A stretch of DNA of 57,328 nucleotides from Aestuariimicrobium ganziense (GCF_015352975.1 NZ_JACYIZ010000007.1:1-57328), one strand, 5' to 3'. Counted from the stretch's first letter, positions 8,120 through 16,882 are shown. Made by a program: numbers and translations. The notes: generated by a model not told the origin, from the sequence alone.

Positions 8120-10152
8120 CGCAGGAACGCCGCCGCGACGCCGGCATCGACCGGCACGTGCAGACCTGTGGTGTGCGACATGTCGGCGCTGCACAGCACA
8201 AACACAGCGTTGGCAATGTTTCGGGGCAGCACCTCGCGCTTGAGCAGCGTGCGCTGGGCGTAGAACTTGCCCAGGTCGGCCTCGTCCACGCCGTAGACCT
8301 TGGCGCGGGCAGCACCCCAGCCGCCGGCGAAGATGCCCGAACCCTGCACCACCCCGTCGGGATTGATGCCGTTGACCTTGATGCCGTGCTCGCCGAGCTC
8401 GGCCGCCAGCAGCCGCACCTGGTGGGCCTGGTCGGCCTTGGTGGCCGAGTAGGCGAGGTTGTTGGGTCCGGCGAACACCGAGTTCTTGCTGGAGATGTAG
8501 ACGATGTCGCCGCCGAGCTTCTGCGGAATCATCACTCGGGCCGCGGCCTGGCTGACCAGGAACGAGCCCTTGGCCATCACGTCGTGCTGCAGGTCCCAGT
8601 CGGCCTCGGTGGTCTCGAGCAGCGGCTTGCTCAGGCTCAAGCCCGCGTTGTTGACCACCAGGTCGAGCCCACCGAACCCCAGCACGGCGGCATCGACGGC
8701 GGCCCTGACCTGGTCGGCCCTGGTCACGTCGCACTGCACGCCGATGGCGACGTCGGACGAGCCGATCTCGGCGGCGATGCCCTGCGCCTTGGCCAGGTCG
8801 AGGTCGGCGATCACCACGCAGGCACCCTCGGCGGCCAGCCGCTCGGCGGTGGCCTTGCCGATGCCCGAGGCCGAACCGGTGACCAGGGCGATCCGGGTGG
8901 CCAGCGCCTTGGGCTTGGGCATCCGCTGCAGCTTGGCCTCTTCCAGCGCCCAGTACTCGATGCGGAACTTCTCGCTCTCGTCGATCGGCTGGTAGGTCGA
9001 CAGCGCCTCGGCGCCCCGCATCACGTTGATGGCGTTGACGTAGAACTCACCGGCCACGCGTGCGGTCTGCTTGTTGGCGCCGTAGCTGAACATGCCGACG
9101 CCCGGCACCAGGATCACCAGCGGGTCAGCACCCCGCATCGCGGGCGAGTCGGGCTGGGCGTGGCGCTGGTAGTAGCCGGCGTAGGCATCGCGGTAGGCGG
9201 CGTGCAGTTCGTCCAGGCGGGCCAGGGTCTCGTCCAGCGGCGCCGATGGCGGCAGGTCGAGCAGCATCGGCTTGACCTTGGTGCGCAGGAAGTGGTCGGG
9301 GCAACTGGTGCCGAGTTCGGCCAGCGCCGGGGCCTTCTCGCGCGACAGGAAGTCGAGCACCACCTCGGAGTCGTTGAAGTGGCCGACCATCGCCTTGTCG
9401 CGCGAGGCAATGGCGCGCAGCGCGGGGGCGAGTTCTGCGGCACGGGCGCGACGCTCGTCCTCAGCGAGGGCCTCGAAGCCGGGACGAAGCGCGCCGAACG
9501 GCTCGGGGCGACCGTGCTCGGCGATGTGGGCCTCGATGGTGCGGATGATCCGCATCGAGTTGGCTTCGCACTCCTCGGTGGTGGCACCCCAGGCGGTGAT
9601 GCCGTGGCCGCCCAGGATCACCCCGATCGCCTCGGGGTGCTCGTCGTGGATGGCGGCGATGTCGAGGCCGAGTTGGAAGCCGGGACGACGCCACGGCACC
9701 CAGGCGACGGTGTCGCCGAAGATCTCGCGGGTGAGCGCCTCGCCGTCGGCGGCGGCAGCGATCGCAATCCCCGCATCGGGGTGCAAGTGGTCGACGTGCG
9801 GGGCGTCGACCAGGGCGTGCATGGCGGTGTCGATCGAAGGGGCGGCACCGCCCTTGCCGAACAGGCAGTGGTCGAAGGCGGCCACCATCTCGTCCTCGCG
9901 CTCGACGCCGGGGTAGACGCCGGTGAGCGCCTGCACCCGGTCGAGGCGCAGCACGGCCAGGCCGGCCTCGGTGAGGGTGCCGAGGTCGCCGCCGGAGCCC
10001 TTGACCCAGAGCAGTTCGGTGTCGCTGCCGGTCACCGGGTCGGTCTGGGTGCCCTTGGCCGAGGTGTTGCCCCCGGCGTAGTTGGTGGTGGTGGGGTCAG
10101 CGCCGAGTCGGTTGGAGCGCTCGATCAGTTGCCGGACGGTCTCGTGGGTCAC
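8116..10152 (-). CDS. rhaE: bifunctional rhamnulose-1-phosphate aldolase / lactaldehyde-type short-chain dehydrogenase
   Basis: This 678-residue fusion cleaves rhamnulose 1-phosphate to DHAP and lactaldehyde and then oxidises the lactaldehyde, keeping the toxic aldehyde within one polypeptide. The N-terminal class II aldolase/adducin domain (about 1-400) shows NYAGGNTS, the metal-site HVDHLHPDAG and GGHGITAWG. The C-terminal SDR domain (about 420-678) has TGSASGIG for NAD and the catalytic YSATK. Length matches the RhaE-RhaW fusions known in Bacteroidetes, Bacillus and Actinobacteria. It lies between the isomerase (51 bp upstream) and the kinase. The name rhaEW is also used. Confidence 0.93.
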   Translation of the reverse strand: MTHETVRQLIERSNRLGADPTTTNYAGGNTSAKGTQTDPVTGSDTELLWVKGSGGDLGTLTEAGLAVLRLDRVQALTGVYPGVEREDEMVAAFDHCLFGKGGAAPSIDTAMHALVDAPHVDHLHPDAGIAIAAAADGEALTREIFGDTVAWVPWRRPGFQLGLDIAAIHDEHPEAIGVILGGHGITAWGATTEECEANSMRIIRTIEAHIAEHGRPEPFGALRPGFEALAEDERRARAAELAPALRAIASRDKAMVGHFNDSEVVLDFLSREKAPALAELGTSCPDHFLRTKVKPMLLDLPPSAPLDETLARLDELHAAYRDAYAGYYQRHAQPDSPAMRGADPLVILVPGVGMFSYGANKQTARVAGEFYVNAINVMRGAEALSTYQPIDESEKFRIEYWALEEAKLQRMPKPKALATRIALVTGSASGIGKATAERLAAEGACVVIADLDLAKAQGIAAEIGSSDVAIGVQCDVTRADQVRAAVDAAVLGFGGLDLVVNNAGLSLSKPLLETTEADWDLQHDVMAKGSFLVSQAAARVMIPQKLGGDIVYISSKNSVFAGPNNLAYSATKADQAHQVRLLAAELGEHGIKVNGINPDGVVQGSGIFAGGWGAARAKVYGVDEADLGKFYAQRTLLKREVLPRNIANAVFVLCSADMSHTTGLHVPVDAGVAAAFLR

Positions 10153-10203
10153 GTGGCTTCCTCGGGTCGGTGTGGTCTGTGGGTCTGTGGGTGGACGAGC
10201 GGC

Positions 10204-11370
10204 TCAGGCGCCCCAGCCGGCCTGGGTGCCGCCTTGGCGGTCGGCCGAGATCTGGTCCTGGTAACCCGACTCGGCATGGGCGGCCATCGGTTGGGCCGGC
10301 AGGCCACGCGACTCGCGCCACGCGGCCAGGTCGGCGCGCACGTCGGTCTGGAAGGCGTCGGTGAAGACCTCGTTGGCGGTGAGCACATCGCCGGCCAACT
10401 GGGCAGTGGTGAGCGCGTCGCGGTCGACCAGCAGGGCGCGGGCCAGCATCTCCTGCACGTTGAGCACCGAGCGGATCTGGCCGGCCACCTTGGGCTCGAT
10501 GTTGTGACACTGGTCGAGCATGAAGACCACGCCGGAGTCGGGCTCGAGCCCGCCGCCGCGCACCACCTCGCACAGGATGCGGAACAGCTGGTAGGGATCG
10601 GCGGCCCCGACGATCAGGTCGTCGTCGGCGTAGAAGCGGGAGTTGAAGTCGAAGCTGCCGAGTCGTCCGAGCCGCAGCAACTGGGCGACGATGAACTCGA
10701 TGTTGGTGCCCGGGGCGTGGTGGCCGGTGTCGAGGCAGACCTTGGCGCGCTCACCCAGGGCCAGGCAGTGCACGAGCGAGGTGCCCCAGTCGGGCACGTC
10801 GGTGTGGTAGAACGCCGGCTCGAAGAACTTGTACTCCAGCACGAGCCGCTGCTCGGGGCCGAGCCGGTCGTAGATCGTGCTGAGCGATTCGGCGAGGTGG
10901 TCCTGACGGGCGCGGATGTCGTCCTGACCGGGGTAGTTGGTGCCGTCGGCGAGCCAGATCTTCAGGTCGGACGAGCCGGTGGCGTCCATGATCTCGATGC
11001 ACTCGAGGTGGTGGTCGATGGCCTGCTGGCGCACGGCCGCGTCACGGTGGCACAGCGACCCGAGCTTGTAGACGTCGTCCTGGAAGGTGTTGGAGTTGAT
11101 GGTGCCGATGCCGACACCGAGGTCGGCGGCGTGGCGCTTCAGGGCGTCGTAGTCCTCGACCTTGTCCCACGGGATGTGCAGGGCGACCTTGGGGGCCAGA
11201 CCGGTCATCCGGTGCACCTGGGCGGCGTCGGCGACCTTCTCGAACGGGTCGCGGGGCACGCCGGGTGAGCCGAACACCTTGAACCGGGTTCCGGAGTTGC
11301 CGTAGGCCCACGAGGGCACCTCGATGGTGAGCGTGGCCAGGGTGTCGAGCACCTGCTGCGGGATGGTCAT
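10204..11370 (-). CDS. rhaI: L-rhamnose isomerase (RhaI type)
   Basis: This isomerase converts L-rhamnose to L-rhamnulose. 388 residues, a TIM-barrel protein of the Pseudomonas stutzeri-like RhaI group rather than the E. coli RhaA group. Supporting segments are ALHIPWDKVEDYDALKRHA, SSDLKIWLADGTNYPGQDD, LEYKFFEPAFYHTDVPDWG, VCLDTGHHAPGTNIE, GSFDFNSRFYADDDL and FMLDQCHNIEPK, which hold the expected metal-binding His, Asp and Glu residues. ATG 11370 is chosen because GGAGCGAGGA lies just upstream. It is the first gene of the rha operon, behind a LacI-type operator at 11424-11437. Confidence 0.93.
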   Translation of the reverse strand: MTIPQQVLDTLATLTIEVPSWAYGNSGTRFKVFGSPGVPRDPFEKVADAAQVHRMTGLAPKVALHIPWDKVEDYDALKRHAADLGVGIGTINSNTFQDDVYKLGSLCHRDAAVRQQAIDHHLECIEIMDATGSSDLKIWLADGTNYPGQDDIRARQDHLAESLSTIYDRLGPEQRLVLEYKFFEPAFYHTDVPDWGTSLVHCLALGERAKVCLDTGHHAPGTNIEFIVAQLLRLGRLGSFDFNSRFYADDDLIVGAADPYQLFRILCEVVRGGGLEPDSGVVFMLDQCHNIEPKVAGQIRSVLNVQEMLARALLVDRDALTTAQLAGDVLTANEVFTDAFQTDVRADLAAWRESRGLPAQPMAAHAESGYQDQISADRQGGTQAGWGA

Positions 11371-11423
11371 GGTCGTCCTCGCTCCGTTGCGGTCGGGGCC
11401 CGACGAGTCGGACCACACCGACG

Positions 11424-11437
11424 ATGAATCGTTTCAT
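11424..11437 (-). promoter_or_regulatory. LacI-type operator upstream of the rha operon
   Basis: ATGAATCGTTTCAT is a palindrome with one mismatch and the CG centre typical of LacI-family sites (TGAAnCGnTTCA). It lies 54 bp before the rhaI start and 60 bp before the divergent porphyrinogen oxidase start. LacI-family control of rhamnose genes is known in Actinobacteria; the regulator is not in the window. Confidence 0.6.
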
Positions 11438-11484
11438 GACGAGGATACGCCGCAGCCCCCCATCAGCGTCAAGCGGCACCGCAC

Positions 11485-11490
11485 TAGGGT
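11485..11490 (+). promoter_or_regulatory. -10 TAGGGT, leaderless porphyrinogen oxidase mRNA
   Basis: TAGGGT ends 7 nt before GTG 11498, leaving no room for a ribosome binding site. Confidence 0.55.
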
Positions 11491-11497
11491 GAGCCGT

Positions 11498-12910
11498 GTG
11501 AACTCCCCCATCCAGGTGGTCGTCGTCGGTGGTGGGTTGAGCGGCCTGACGGCGGCCCGTGCCCTGTCTGGTGTGCCCGGACTGCAGGTCACCGTCCTGG
11601 AGTCGGGCGAGGGTCCCGGCGGTCAGGTGGCCACCATCGAGGTGCCCAGTCGCCGGACGGACGAGCCGGTGCTGGTCGACGTGGGTGCGGAGTCGGTGCC
11701 GTTGAGCGTGCCGCCGGTCGCCACCTTGGTCGACGAACTCGGGCTCACCGCGACTGCGGTGGTTCCCGAGCCCGGACCCGTGCTGCTGAAGTCGGGACGA
11801 CGCCTCGTCCCACTGCCGGCTGGGGTCTCACCCACCGGACCCACCCAGGTCTGGCCAGTGCTGCGCTCGGGGATGCTGTCGTTGCCGGGGCTGGTGCGCG
11901 CCGGTCTGGAACCTCTCTTCTGCCGCAAGGTCACCGGCGACATCTCGGTGGGAGCCTTCGTGCACCACCGGTTCGGGGGCCAGGTGGTCGACCGGTTCGT
12001 CGACCCGCTGCTGGGCAACATCCACGCCGGCAACGTGCACGGGTTGTCGTTGCAGGCGACGGCGCCGCAGTTGGTCCCGGTGGCACGCGACGGCGAGTCG
12101 CTGCTGCGCCGCGCCCTGGTGGGGTCGGGCAGGAAGGCGCCCGTCGCGGGGCGTCCGGTTCGTCCCGGCGCGGTGAGTTGGCCGACCGGGGTCGCTGCGT
12201 TGGCCGAGGCGCTCGCCGAACAGTGCGGGGCCTCGGTGCAGTACGGGCGAGCCGTGAGCTCGCTGGAGCGTGACGGCGAGGACTGGCTCGTCCACACCGA
12301 CGGCCATACCCTGCGGGCCGACCACGTGGTGCTGACCACTCCGACCACGACGACCGCCGAACTGGTGCGGCCGCACTGTTCCGAGCTGGCCCGCGCGATG
12401 GCCTGGGTGCGCACCGCCACCGTGGCCACCGTGGTGCTCGGGTACGACCGCGCAGCAGCTGGACGAAACCGCACCTTGCGCACCGCCAACGCCGTGCTGT
12501 TGAGCAGCCGGCAGGCCGAGACCATGCGCTCGATGACGAACCTCAGCCGCAAGTGGCCATCACGCCACGCCGACGCCGAGCACCACCTGGTGCGGATCGC
12601 GGTCGGCAATGCGCAGCGCTCGACCGTCGATTCGCTGGACGACGAGACGATGGTGCGCCGTTGCGCCGACGAACTGGGGGCTCTCATCGGGTTGCGGGCC
12701 GAACCGCAGTTCGCCCGCGTGGTGCGCTGGCCTCGGGTGATGCCGCAACTGGCCCCGGGGCACCCCGACCGGGTGGCGAAGGCACGTGCGGCGCTGGCCG
12801 AGCTGGGCGGGCTGCACGTGGCCGGCGCCCCGGTCGACGGTCCCGGTGTGGTGTCGGCGATCACGTCGGGACGCACGGTCGCTGCTCAGGTGCTGGCGGC
12901 CCGCGGCTGA
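11498..12910 (+). CDS. hemY: protoporphyrinogen/coproporphyrinogen III oxidase, FAD-dependent
   Basis: This 470-residue flavoenzyme oxidises a porphyrinogen to the porphyrin late in haem synthesis. In Actinobacteria the HemY/CgoX enzyme acts on coproporphyrinogen III. The FAD-binding Rossmann motif VVVGGGLSGLTAARAL is at the N-terminus. Other family features are VDVGAESV, the substrate-domain stretch DRFVDPLLGNIHAGNVHGLSL, and the C-terminal flavin segment GLHVAGAPVDGPGVVSAITSG. GTG 11498 gives the expected short N-terminus and sits 7 nt after TAGGGT. No other haem gene is adjacent; a HAD hydrolase gene follows after 19 bp. Confidence 0.9.
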   Translation: MNSPIQVVVVGGGLSGLTAARALSGVPGLQVTVLESGEGPGGQVATIEVPSRRTDEPVLVDVGAESVPLSVPPVATLVDELGLTATAVVPEPGPVLLKSGRRLVPLPAGVSPTGPTQVWPVLRSGMLSLPGLVRAGLEPLFCRKVTGDISVGAFVHHRFGGQVVDRFVDPLLGNIHAGNVHGLSLQATAPQLVPVARDGESLLRRALVGSGRKAPVAGRPVRPGAVSWPTGVAALAEALAEQCGASVQYGRAVSSLERDGEDWLVHTDGHTLRADHVVLTTPTTTTAELVRPHCSELARAMAWVRTATVATVVLGYDRAAAGRNRTLRTANAVLLSSRQAETMRSMTNLSRKWPSRHADAEHHLVRIAVGNAQRSTVDSLDDETMVRRCADELGALIGLRAEPQFARVVRWPRVMPQLAPGHPDRVAKARAALAELGGLHVAGAPVDGPGVVSAITSGRTVAAQVLAARG

Positions 12911-12929
12911 GGCTGGAAGGCTGGCTTGC

Positions 12930-13529
12930 ATGAGCGTGGTGGTGCTGGACTTCGGTGGGGTGCTCTCGGAGCCCGAGGGCAAGGAGGCGGTGGTCGCCGC
13001 TGTCTGGGGTGTTGATCCGGTCGCACTGGAAGGCCCGTACTGGCGGCACCGCCAGCCCTATGACGAGGGCTGCAGCAACCTGGCCTACTGGTCGGCGGTG
13101 GCCGACGACCTCGGTGAGCCGATGGACGAGGAGCTGGCGAACCGGCTGGGACGCGCCGATGCCAAGGCATGGGCACCGATTCGTCCCGAGGCCGAGGCGA
13201 TCCTGCGTGACCTGGCCGAGGCCGGGGTGCCGACTGCGCTGCTGTCGAACGCCCCGGTCGACCTGCTCGCCGCCCTCGAGGCGATGCCGTGGCGGCGCCA
13301 CGTCGGTGAGGTGTTCGTCTCGGGCGTGCTCGGTGAGTCGAAACCCGATCCGGCGATCTTCGCGCTGGTCGAGAAGGCCCTCGGGGTGCCTGCCGACCAG
13401 ATCGTGTTCGTGGACGACCGCCAGGTCAACCTCGACGGCGCCGAGGCCGTCGGCTGGCGCACCCACCTGTGGACCAGCGACGCCGCCACCCGGGCGTTCC
13501 TGGTCGAGGGCGGCTGGCTCACCCGGTAG
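12930..13529 (+). CDS. HAD-superfamily hydrolase
   Basis: This 199-residue HAD phosphatase-like protein has motif I VVLDFGGVL (Asp nucleophile, with Gly where many phosphatases have the second Asp), motif II LLSNAP, motif III Lys in GESKPDPAIF and motif IV VFVDD. The helical cap lies between motifs I and II (about 20-90), as in the YihX/haloacid dehalogenase-like subfamily. ATG 12930 lies 19 bp after the porphyrinogen oxidase stop, with GGAAGG about 10 nt upstream, so the two may be co-transcribed. The substrate is unknown. Confidence 0.88.
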   Translation: MSVVVLDFGGVLSEPEGKEAVVAAVWGVDPVALEGPYWRHRQPYDEGCSNLAYWSAVADDLGEPMDEELANRLGRADAKAWAPIRPEAEAILRDLAEAGVPTALLSNAPVDLLAALEAMPWRRHVGEVFVSGVLGESKPDPAIFALVEKALGVPADQIVFVDDRQVNLDGAEAVGWRTHLWTSDAATRAFLVEGGWLTR

Positions 13530-13580
13530 CCGCTCGGCCGGACCATGGCCCAACGGACGGGCACCGGGGCTCGGCGTCGA

Positions 13581-13586
13581 TACGCT
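13581..13586 (+). promoter_or_regulatory. -10 TACGCT, leaderless Dabb-protein mRNA
   Basis: TACGCT ends 6 nt before ATG 13593; the gap CGGGGC is not a Shine-Dalgarno. Confidence 0.55.
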
Positions 13587-13592
13587 CGGGGC

Positions 13593-13901
13593 ATGACCAC
13601 GGCCGATCCCCGCATCCAGCACACCGTCTCGTTCCGGCTGCACCATGAGCCCGGGTCCGAGGCCGAGCGCGACTTCCTGGCCGCAGCCGCTGCCCTGACC
13701 GCCATCCCCGGCGTTGAGGACTACCAGCAACTGCGCCAGGTGAGCCCCAAGAGCGACCACACCTTCTGGTTCACGATGTGGTTCGACGACCAGGACGCCT
13801 ACACCGCCTACAACGAGCACCCCGACCACGTGGCGTTCGTCCGCGACCGGTGGCAGGCCGAGGTCGCCGACTTCCAGGAACTCGACTTCGTCGCCCTCTG
13901 A
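13593..13901 (+). CDS. stress-responsive Dabb (A/B barrel) domain protein
   Basis: This 102-residue protein has the whole Dabb dimeric alpha/beta-barrel fold: HTVSFRLHHEPGSEAERDFL, a helix ending IPGVEDYQQLRQVSPK, the paired strand TFWFTMWFDD and the closing YNEHPDHVAFVRDRW with the conserved HPxHxxF motif. Members are small cytoplasmic dimers of mostly unknown function. It is followed by a 170-bp gene-free stretch with inverted repeats and then a convergent operon. Confidence 0.88.
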   Translation: MTTADPRIQHTVSFRLHHEPGSEAERDFLAAAAALTAIPGVEDYQQLRQVSPKSDHTFWFTMWFDDQDAYTAYNEHPDHVAFVRDRWQAEVADFQELDFVAL

Positions 13902-13961
13902 GGTCGCCCTCCCTCGCAGTGGCTCGGGCGATCCTTCGTACGCAGGCACCCCACCTCTCGC

Positions 13962-14012
13962 GCTGAGGCACAACATCTTGCGCGAGGCACACGCAATTGC
14001 CTGTGCCTCAGC
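13962..14012. repeat. 11-bp perfect inverted repeat between convergent genes
   Basis: Arms 13962-13972 and 14002-14012 are perfect complements (GCTGAGGCACA) around a 29-nt loop. The loop contains another GAGGCACA copy, and a variant GAGGTGTG follows at about 14017. It may be a bidirectional terminator or a degenerate REP-like element; there is no T-run. Nothing else is seen in 13902-14072. Confidence 0.55.
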
Positions 14013-14072
14013 CAGTGAGGTGTGCTTCAGCCAGGGGCGGGGCCGTACGAACGGTGGACGGACGACAGGCTC

Positions 14073-15611
14073 TCACTCCGGGTTGAGGCTGCGGTCGCCG
14101 GCGCCAACCGGGGTGGCCTCGTCGTACTCGGCGATGACGTTGTCCATGTCGTGCCCGTCCACCGCCTCGGTGACCCAGTTGTGGTCACCACCCAGGTAGT
14201 ACTGCTGGCCCACCGCGTCGGGAGCGGTGTGCTTGGTGAGTGAGAAGTCCTCCTGCACGTTGGTGAGCGGGTCGTCGGCGGTGGTGTAGAGCCGCACCTG
14301 CCCGCTCTGCAACTGCTGGCGGTAGTCGGTCGGGTCCATCCTGTTCTGCTGGGCGAAGTGGTCCAGCGTGGCCGGACTGACCCCGGCAGCGTTGAAGGTC
14401 ACCGCACCGTTGCCGCTGGTCATCGACGCCACGGCCGCCAGCCGTCCACCCAGCGAGTAGCCGGTGTAGATCACGTCGTCAGCAGCCGGTGAGCCGTTGA
14501 GCGCCTGCGCCAGCCGGGACGCGTCAGCCGACTGTCCCGACAGCACGGTGGTGCCGTAGAGATCTTCGGTGACGTCCTCGACGGTGCCGAAGTCGGTGCC
14601 CTCGAACATCACCACGAGTTCGCCGCTGGGCCCGCGGAACACCTTGGACACGAATCCGGTCTCGTCGTTGGTGAGCAGCGCCGGGTCGATGCCGAGTTCG
14701 CGCAATTGGTCGTCGGTGAGCGGGGTGTAGCCGTCGACGGTCTCGTGGTTGGTGAGCCTCATCAGGTCGCGGTCCTGGGGCCGAGTGTCGCCCTGGATGG
14801 TGTCGCCGAACGAGCCGTCGGCCACGTCGCCGACCAGCCCGGGGTCTGATCCGTCACGCAGGATCGACGCGGCGCGGCGCAGGTCCTGCCCCATGCCCCC
14901 GATCTGCCCGAGCAGCATCGTCCCCTGGGCCACCACGTCCTGCAGGATCGCGGCGATCTCGCGCAGGGTGTTGGCGATGAAGTCCAGTGCCCAGGCGATG
15001 AAGTCGCTGATCGCACTGGCCCAGGCCCAGGGCTTCCACCAGTGGCTGGCCACCCTGATCGCGGCCCTGACCAGGTCGCCGATCAGTTTGCTGGCGATGG
15101 CGATGATCGACTTGCGGGCATTGCCGACGTAGTCGCCGACGCCGAGCAGTCGGGTGCCCATGGTCTCGAACACCCCGGTGGCGGCCCGGGCGCAGCCCTG
15201 TTCGGCTGCGTTGTGGGTGGTGAAGGCGTCGGCGGCGTCGCCCGTCCAGCTCTGGGTGACCCTGCTGCCGACCCCGACCATGGCGCTGGCGTGCAGGTCG
15301 AGGGCCTGCCCGGTCTGGCTCCACGCGGCCGACGTCTGCTGCAGTTCGTCGGCGTCGCCGGTGAGTTGGTCGAGCGCCTCGTCGATGGGCCCGATGTGGC
15401 TGATGATCCAAGCGGTCAGACCGCCGACCAGGTTGGGCACCAGTTCCCACAGCGCCGCGGGGGCCGACAACCAGCTCAGCCCTCCCTGCGGCAGCAGGAT
15501 CGACAACGGGTCGTTCTCCAGGCCAGGGTTGCTGCTGCGTGATGAGGCACCTTCGCCCAGCACCGCGGTGGCACGGACGAAACGTTCGTTGGTCACGACC
15601 TCGGTCGCCAT
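14073..15611 (-). CDS. WxG-type secreted protein with C-terminal lipase-like alpha/beta-hydrolase domain
   Basis: 512 residues. The N-terminal half is helical and resembles WXG100/ESX substrate scaffolds: a long helix from about 80, SWTGDAADAF at 121-130, and further helices to about 260. The C-terminal part (about 315-505) is lipase-3/Mbeg1-like, with GTDFGTVEDVTEDL and the nucleophile elbow GYSLGG (Ser386). TTADDPLTN and GGDHNWVTEAVDGHD are plausible Asp and His contributors. No signal peptide is seen. Its ATG overlaps the stop of the EspC-like gene by one base (TGATG). In context this suggests a type VII-type exported lipase or toxin; that role is inference. Confidence 0.78.
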   Translation of the reverse strand: MATEVVTNERFVRATAVLGEGASSRSSNPGLENDPLSILLPQGGLSWLSAPAALWELVPNLVGGLTAWIISHIGPIDEALDQLTGDADELQQTSAAWSQTGQALDLHASAMVGVGSRVTQSWTGDAADAFTTHNAAEQGCARAATGVFETMGTRLLGVGDYVGNARKSIIAIASKLIGDLVRAAIRVASHWWKPWAWASAISDFIAWALDFIANTLREIAAILQDVVAQGTMLLGQIGGMGQDLRRAASILRDGSDPGLVGDVADGSFGDTIQGDTRPQDRDLMRLTNHETVDGYTPLTDDQLRELGIDPALLTNDETGFVSKVFRGPSGELVVMFEGTDFGTVEDVTEDLYGTTVLSGQSADASRLAQALNGSPAADDVIYTGYSLGGRLAAVASMTSGNGAVTFNAAGVSPATLDHFAQQNRMDPTDYRQQLQSGQVRLYTTADDPLTNVQEDFSLTKHTAPDAVGQQYYLGGDHNWVTEAVDGHDMDNVIAEYDEATPVGAGDRSLNPE

Positions 15612-15919
15612 CAGGGGCCTTCCCACACCGTGTCGGCCAGTTCGACTGCGTCGGCCTCGGTCTGGCGGTAGTGGGTGGCCGACTGGGTGAGCCTGGTGCT
15701 GATCGAGTCGACCGCCCCACCGAGGGCGGTGACGAAGTCGGTGGCACCGTCGGTGGCCGAGGGGAAGGTGATCCGGAACGCCTGGGAGAGCAGGATGCCG
15801 CAGGCTTGTGACGAGGGCGCATGCACTCCGGCCGCCAGGCCGGTGATGGTCGAGGTCTCGTCGCCGACCGAGCTGGCCGCGGCGTCGAGTTCGTCCGGGT
15901 CGACGGTGAAGTCGCTCAC
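15611..15919 (-). CDS. EspC/WXG100-like type VII secretion-associated small protein
   Basis: This 102-residue, all-helical protein has the pattern of the ESX-1 secretion-associated EspC family (PF10824-like): a leading FTVDPDELDAAASSVGDE helix, a central loop and a long second helix ending LTQSATHYRQTEADAVELAD. The C-terminal WEGP resembles a secretion tail but lacks a clear YxxxD/E. GTG 15919 lies one base after the stop of the upstream gene, and its own stop overlaps the lipase-like gene. It probably pairs with or chaperones one of its operon partners. Family assignment is by pattern only. Confidence 0.72.
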   Translation of the reverse strand: MSDFTVDPDELDAAASSVGDETSTITGLAAGVHAPSSQACGILLSQAFRITFPSATDGATDFVTALGGAVDSISTRLTQSATHYRQTEADAVELADTVWEGP

Positions 15920-15920
15920 C

Positions 15921-16748
15921 TCAGCGCTCCCCTCGCCGCTCGTCGGGACCCATCTCGCCGGGGCTCATCTCGTCTGGGCCCATCTCGTCTGGGCCCATCT
16001 CGCCCGGGCGCACGTGGTGCATCGTGTAGGGGTCCTGGGCTCGTCCGGTCATGCCGGCCTGGCGCCACAGTGCCTCGGCCTGCTCGGCCACGTCGTCCTT
16101 GGCGGCCTGCAGGGCAGCCAGCACGTGGTCGGCCAACTCGTCGGTGTCGCTGCCCTGGGCCTGGGCGGTGAAAGTGACCTGGGTCGGGACGCCGGTGGCG
16201 GTCACCTCGGCGCGCACGGTGGGTCGCTGCGCGGGGTGTTCGCCGTGGCCACGCAACTGATTGATGGCGGGGCCGACGGCGTCGGCGTCGTCGACGATCC
16301 GCTGAATGTGCGCCTTGAGGTCGGCCATCACCTGCACCGGAGCCCCATCGGGGATGCCCTCGGGCCACAGGTCGGCCTGGTCAGTCCACGGGGTGGGTTG
16401 CGTCGGCCGCGGCAGCTGACGGGCACCGGCCTCGTCGTCCGGGCTGGTCTCGAGGACGATCTCGGCGGCCTCGGCGTCGCGCAGTTCAACCGGTGTGGCC
16501 TCGACGGTGGCGCGCTCGGCGTCGCGGACGGCGGCCCGAAAGACCCGCCAGAAGTCTTCGGTCAGGCGTGCTGGCGACAAGGTGGTGGCGGCGCTGGAGA
16601 ACCGCACGCGTTCGATGACGGCCTCGGTGGTGACCTGCACGGTGATGCCGGCGGTGGCCTCCTCGCCGCCTCGACGGGCTGCACGGATGCGTCGCGCCTC
16701 AGCCTCGTAGGCATCGGCGGTGCGCAGCAGCTTGGCGATGATGTCCAC
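15921..16748 (-). CDS. tandem YbaB/EbfC-like protein of the EspC operon
   Basis: 275 residues. Two similar modules, each with strands such as GITVQVTTEAVIERVRFS and EVTATGVPTQVTFTAQ flanked by helices, resemble the YbaB/EbfC fold. Such genes recur next to EspC/WXG100 genes in Actinobacteria. The C-terminus repeats GEMGPDEMGPDEMSPGEMGP-like units, encoded by short DNA repeats (about 15935-16010). I chose GTG 16748, which lies 7 nt after TAGCGT; ATG 16766 is the alternative. It is the first gene of the three-gene cassette. Confidence 0.7.
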   Translation of the reverse strand: MDIIAKLLRTADAYEAEARRIRAARRGGEEATAGITVQVTTEAVIERVRFSSAATTLSPARLTEDFWRVFRAAVRDAERATVEATPVELRDAEAAEIVLETSPDDEAGARQLPRPTQPTPWTDQADLWPEGIPDGAPVQVMADLKAHIQRIVDDADAVGPAINQLRGHGEHPAQRPTVRAEVTATGVPTQVTFTAQAQGSDTDELADHVLAALQAAKDDVAEQAEALWRQAGMTGRAQDPYTMHHVRPGEMGPDEMGPDEMSPGEMGPDERRGER

Positions 16749-16755
16749 CCTCGCG

Positions 16756-16761
16756 ACGCTA
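16756..16761 (-). promoter_or_regulatory. -10 TAGCGT, leaderless start of the YbaB/EspC/lipase operon
   Basis: On the minus strand TAGCGT ends 7 nt before GTG 16748. Confidence 0.45.
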
Positions 16762-16882
16762 CCCATGGCCGCGTCCAGGTCGGGGCGACCAAGCAGCAAG
16801 ATGAGCACCGACAGCGCGTCCGTCCTGAGTACCGACCACCAGATTGCGGGCGGCGAACCCGCGCCGCCCTGCCGTTGACCGC

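Noticed and set aside
8158..11268. 1036-codon open frame opposite the rha operon
   Set aside because: It is the antisense shadow of three clearly recognisable rha genes, with low-complexity Gly/His/Val text and no family motifs.
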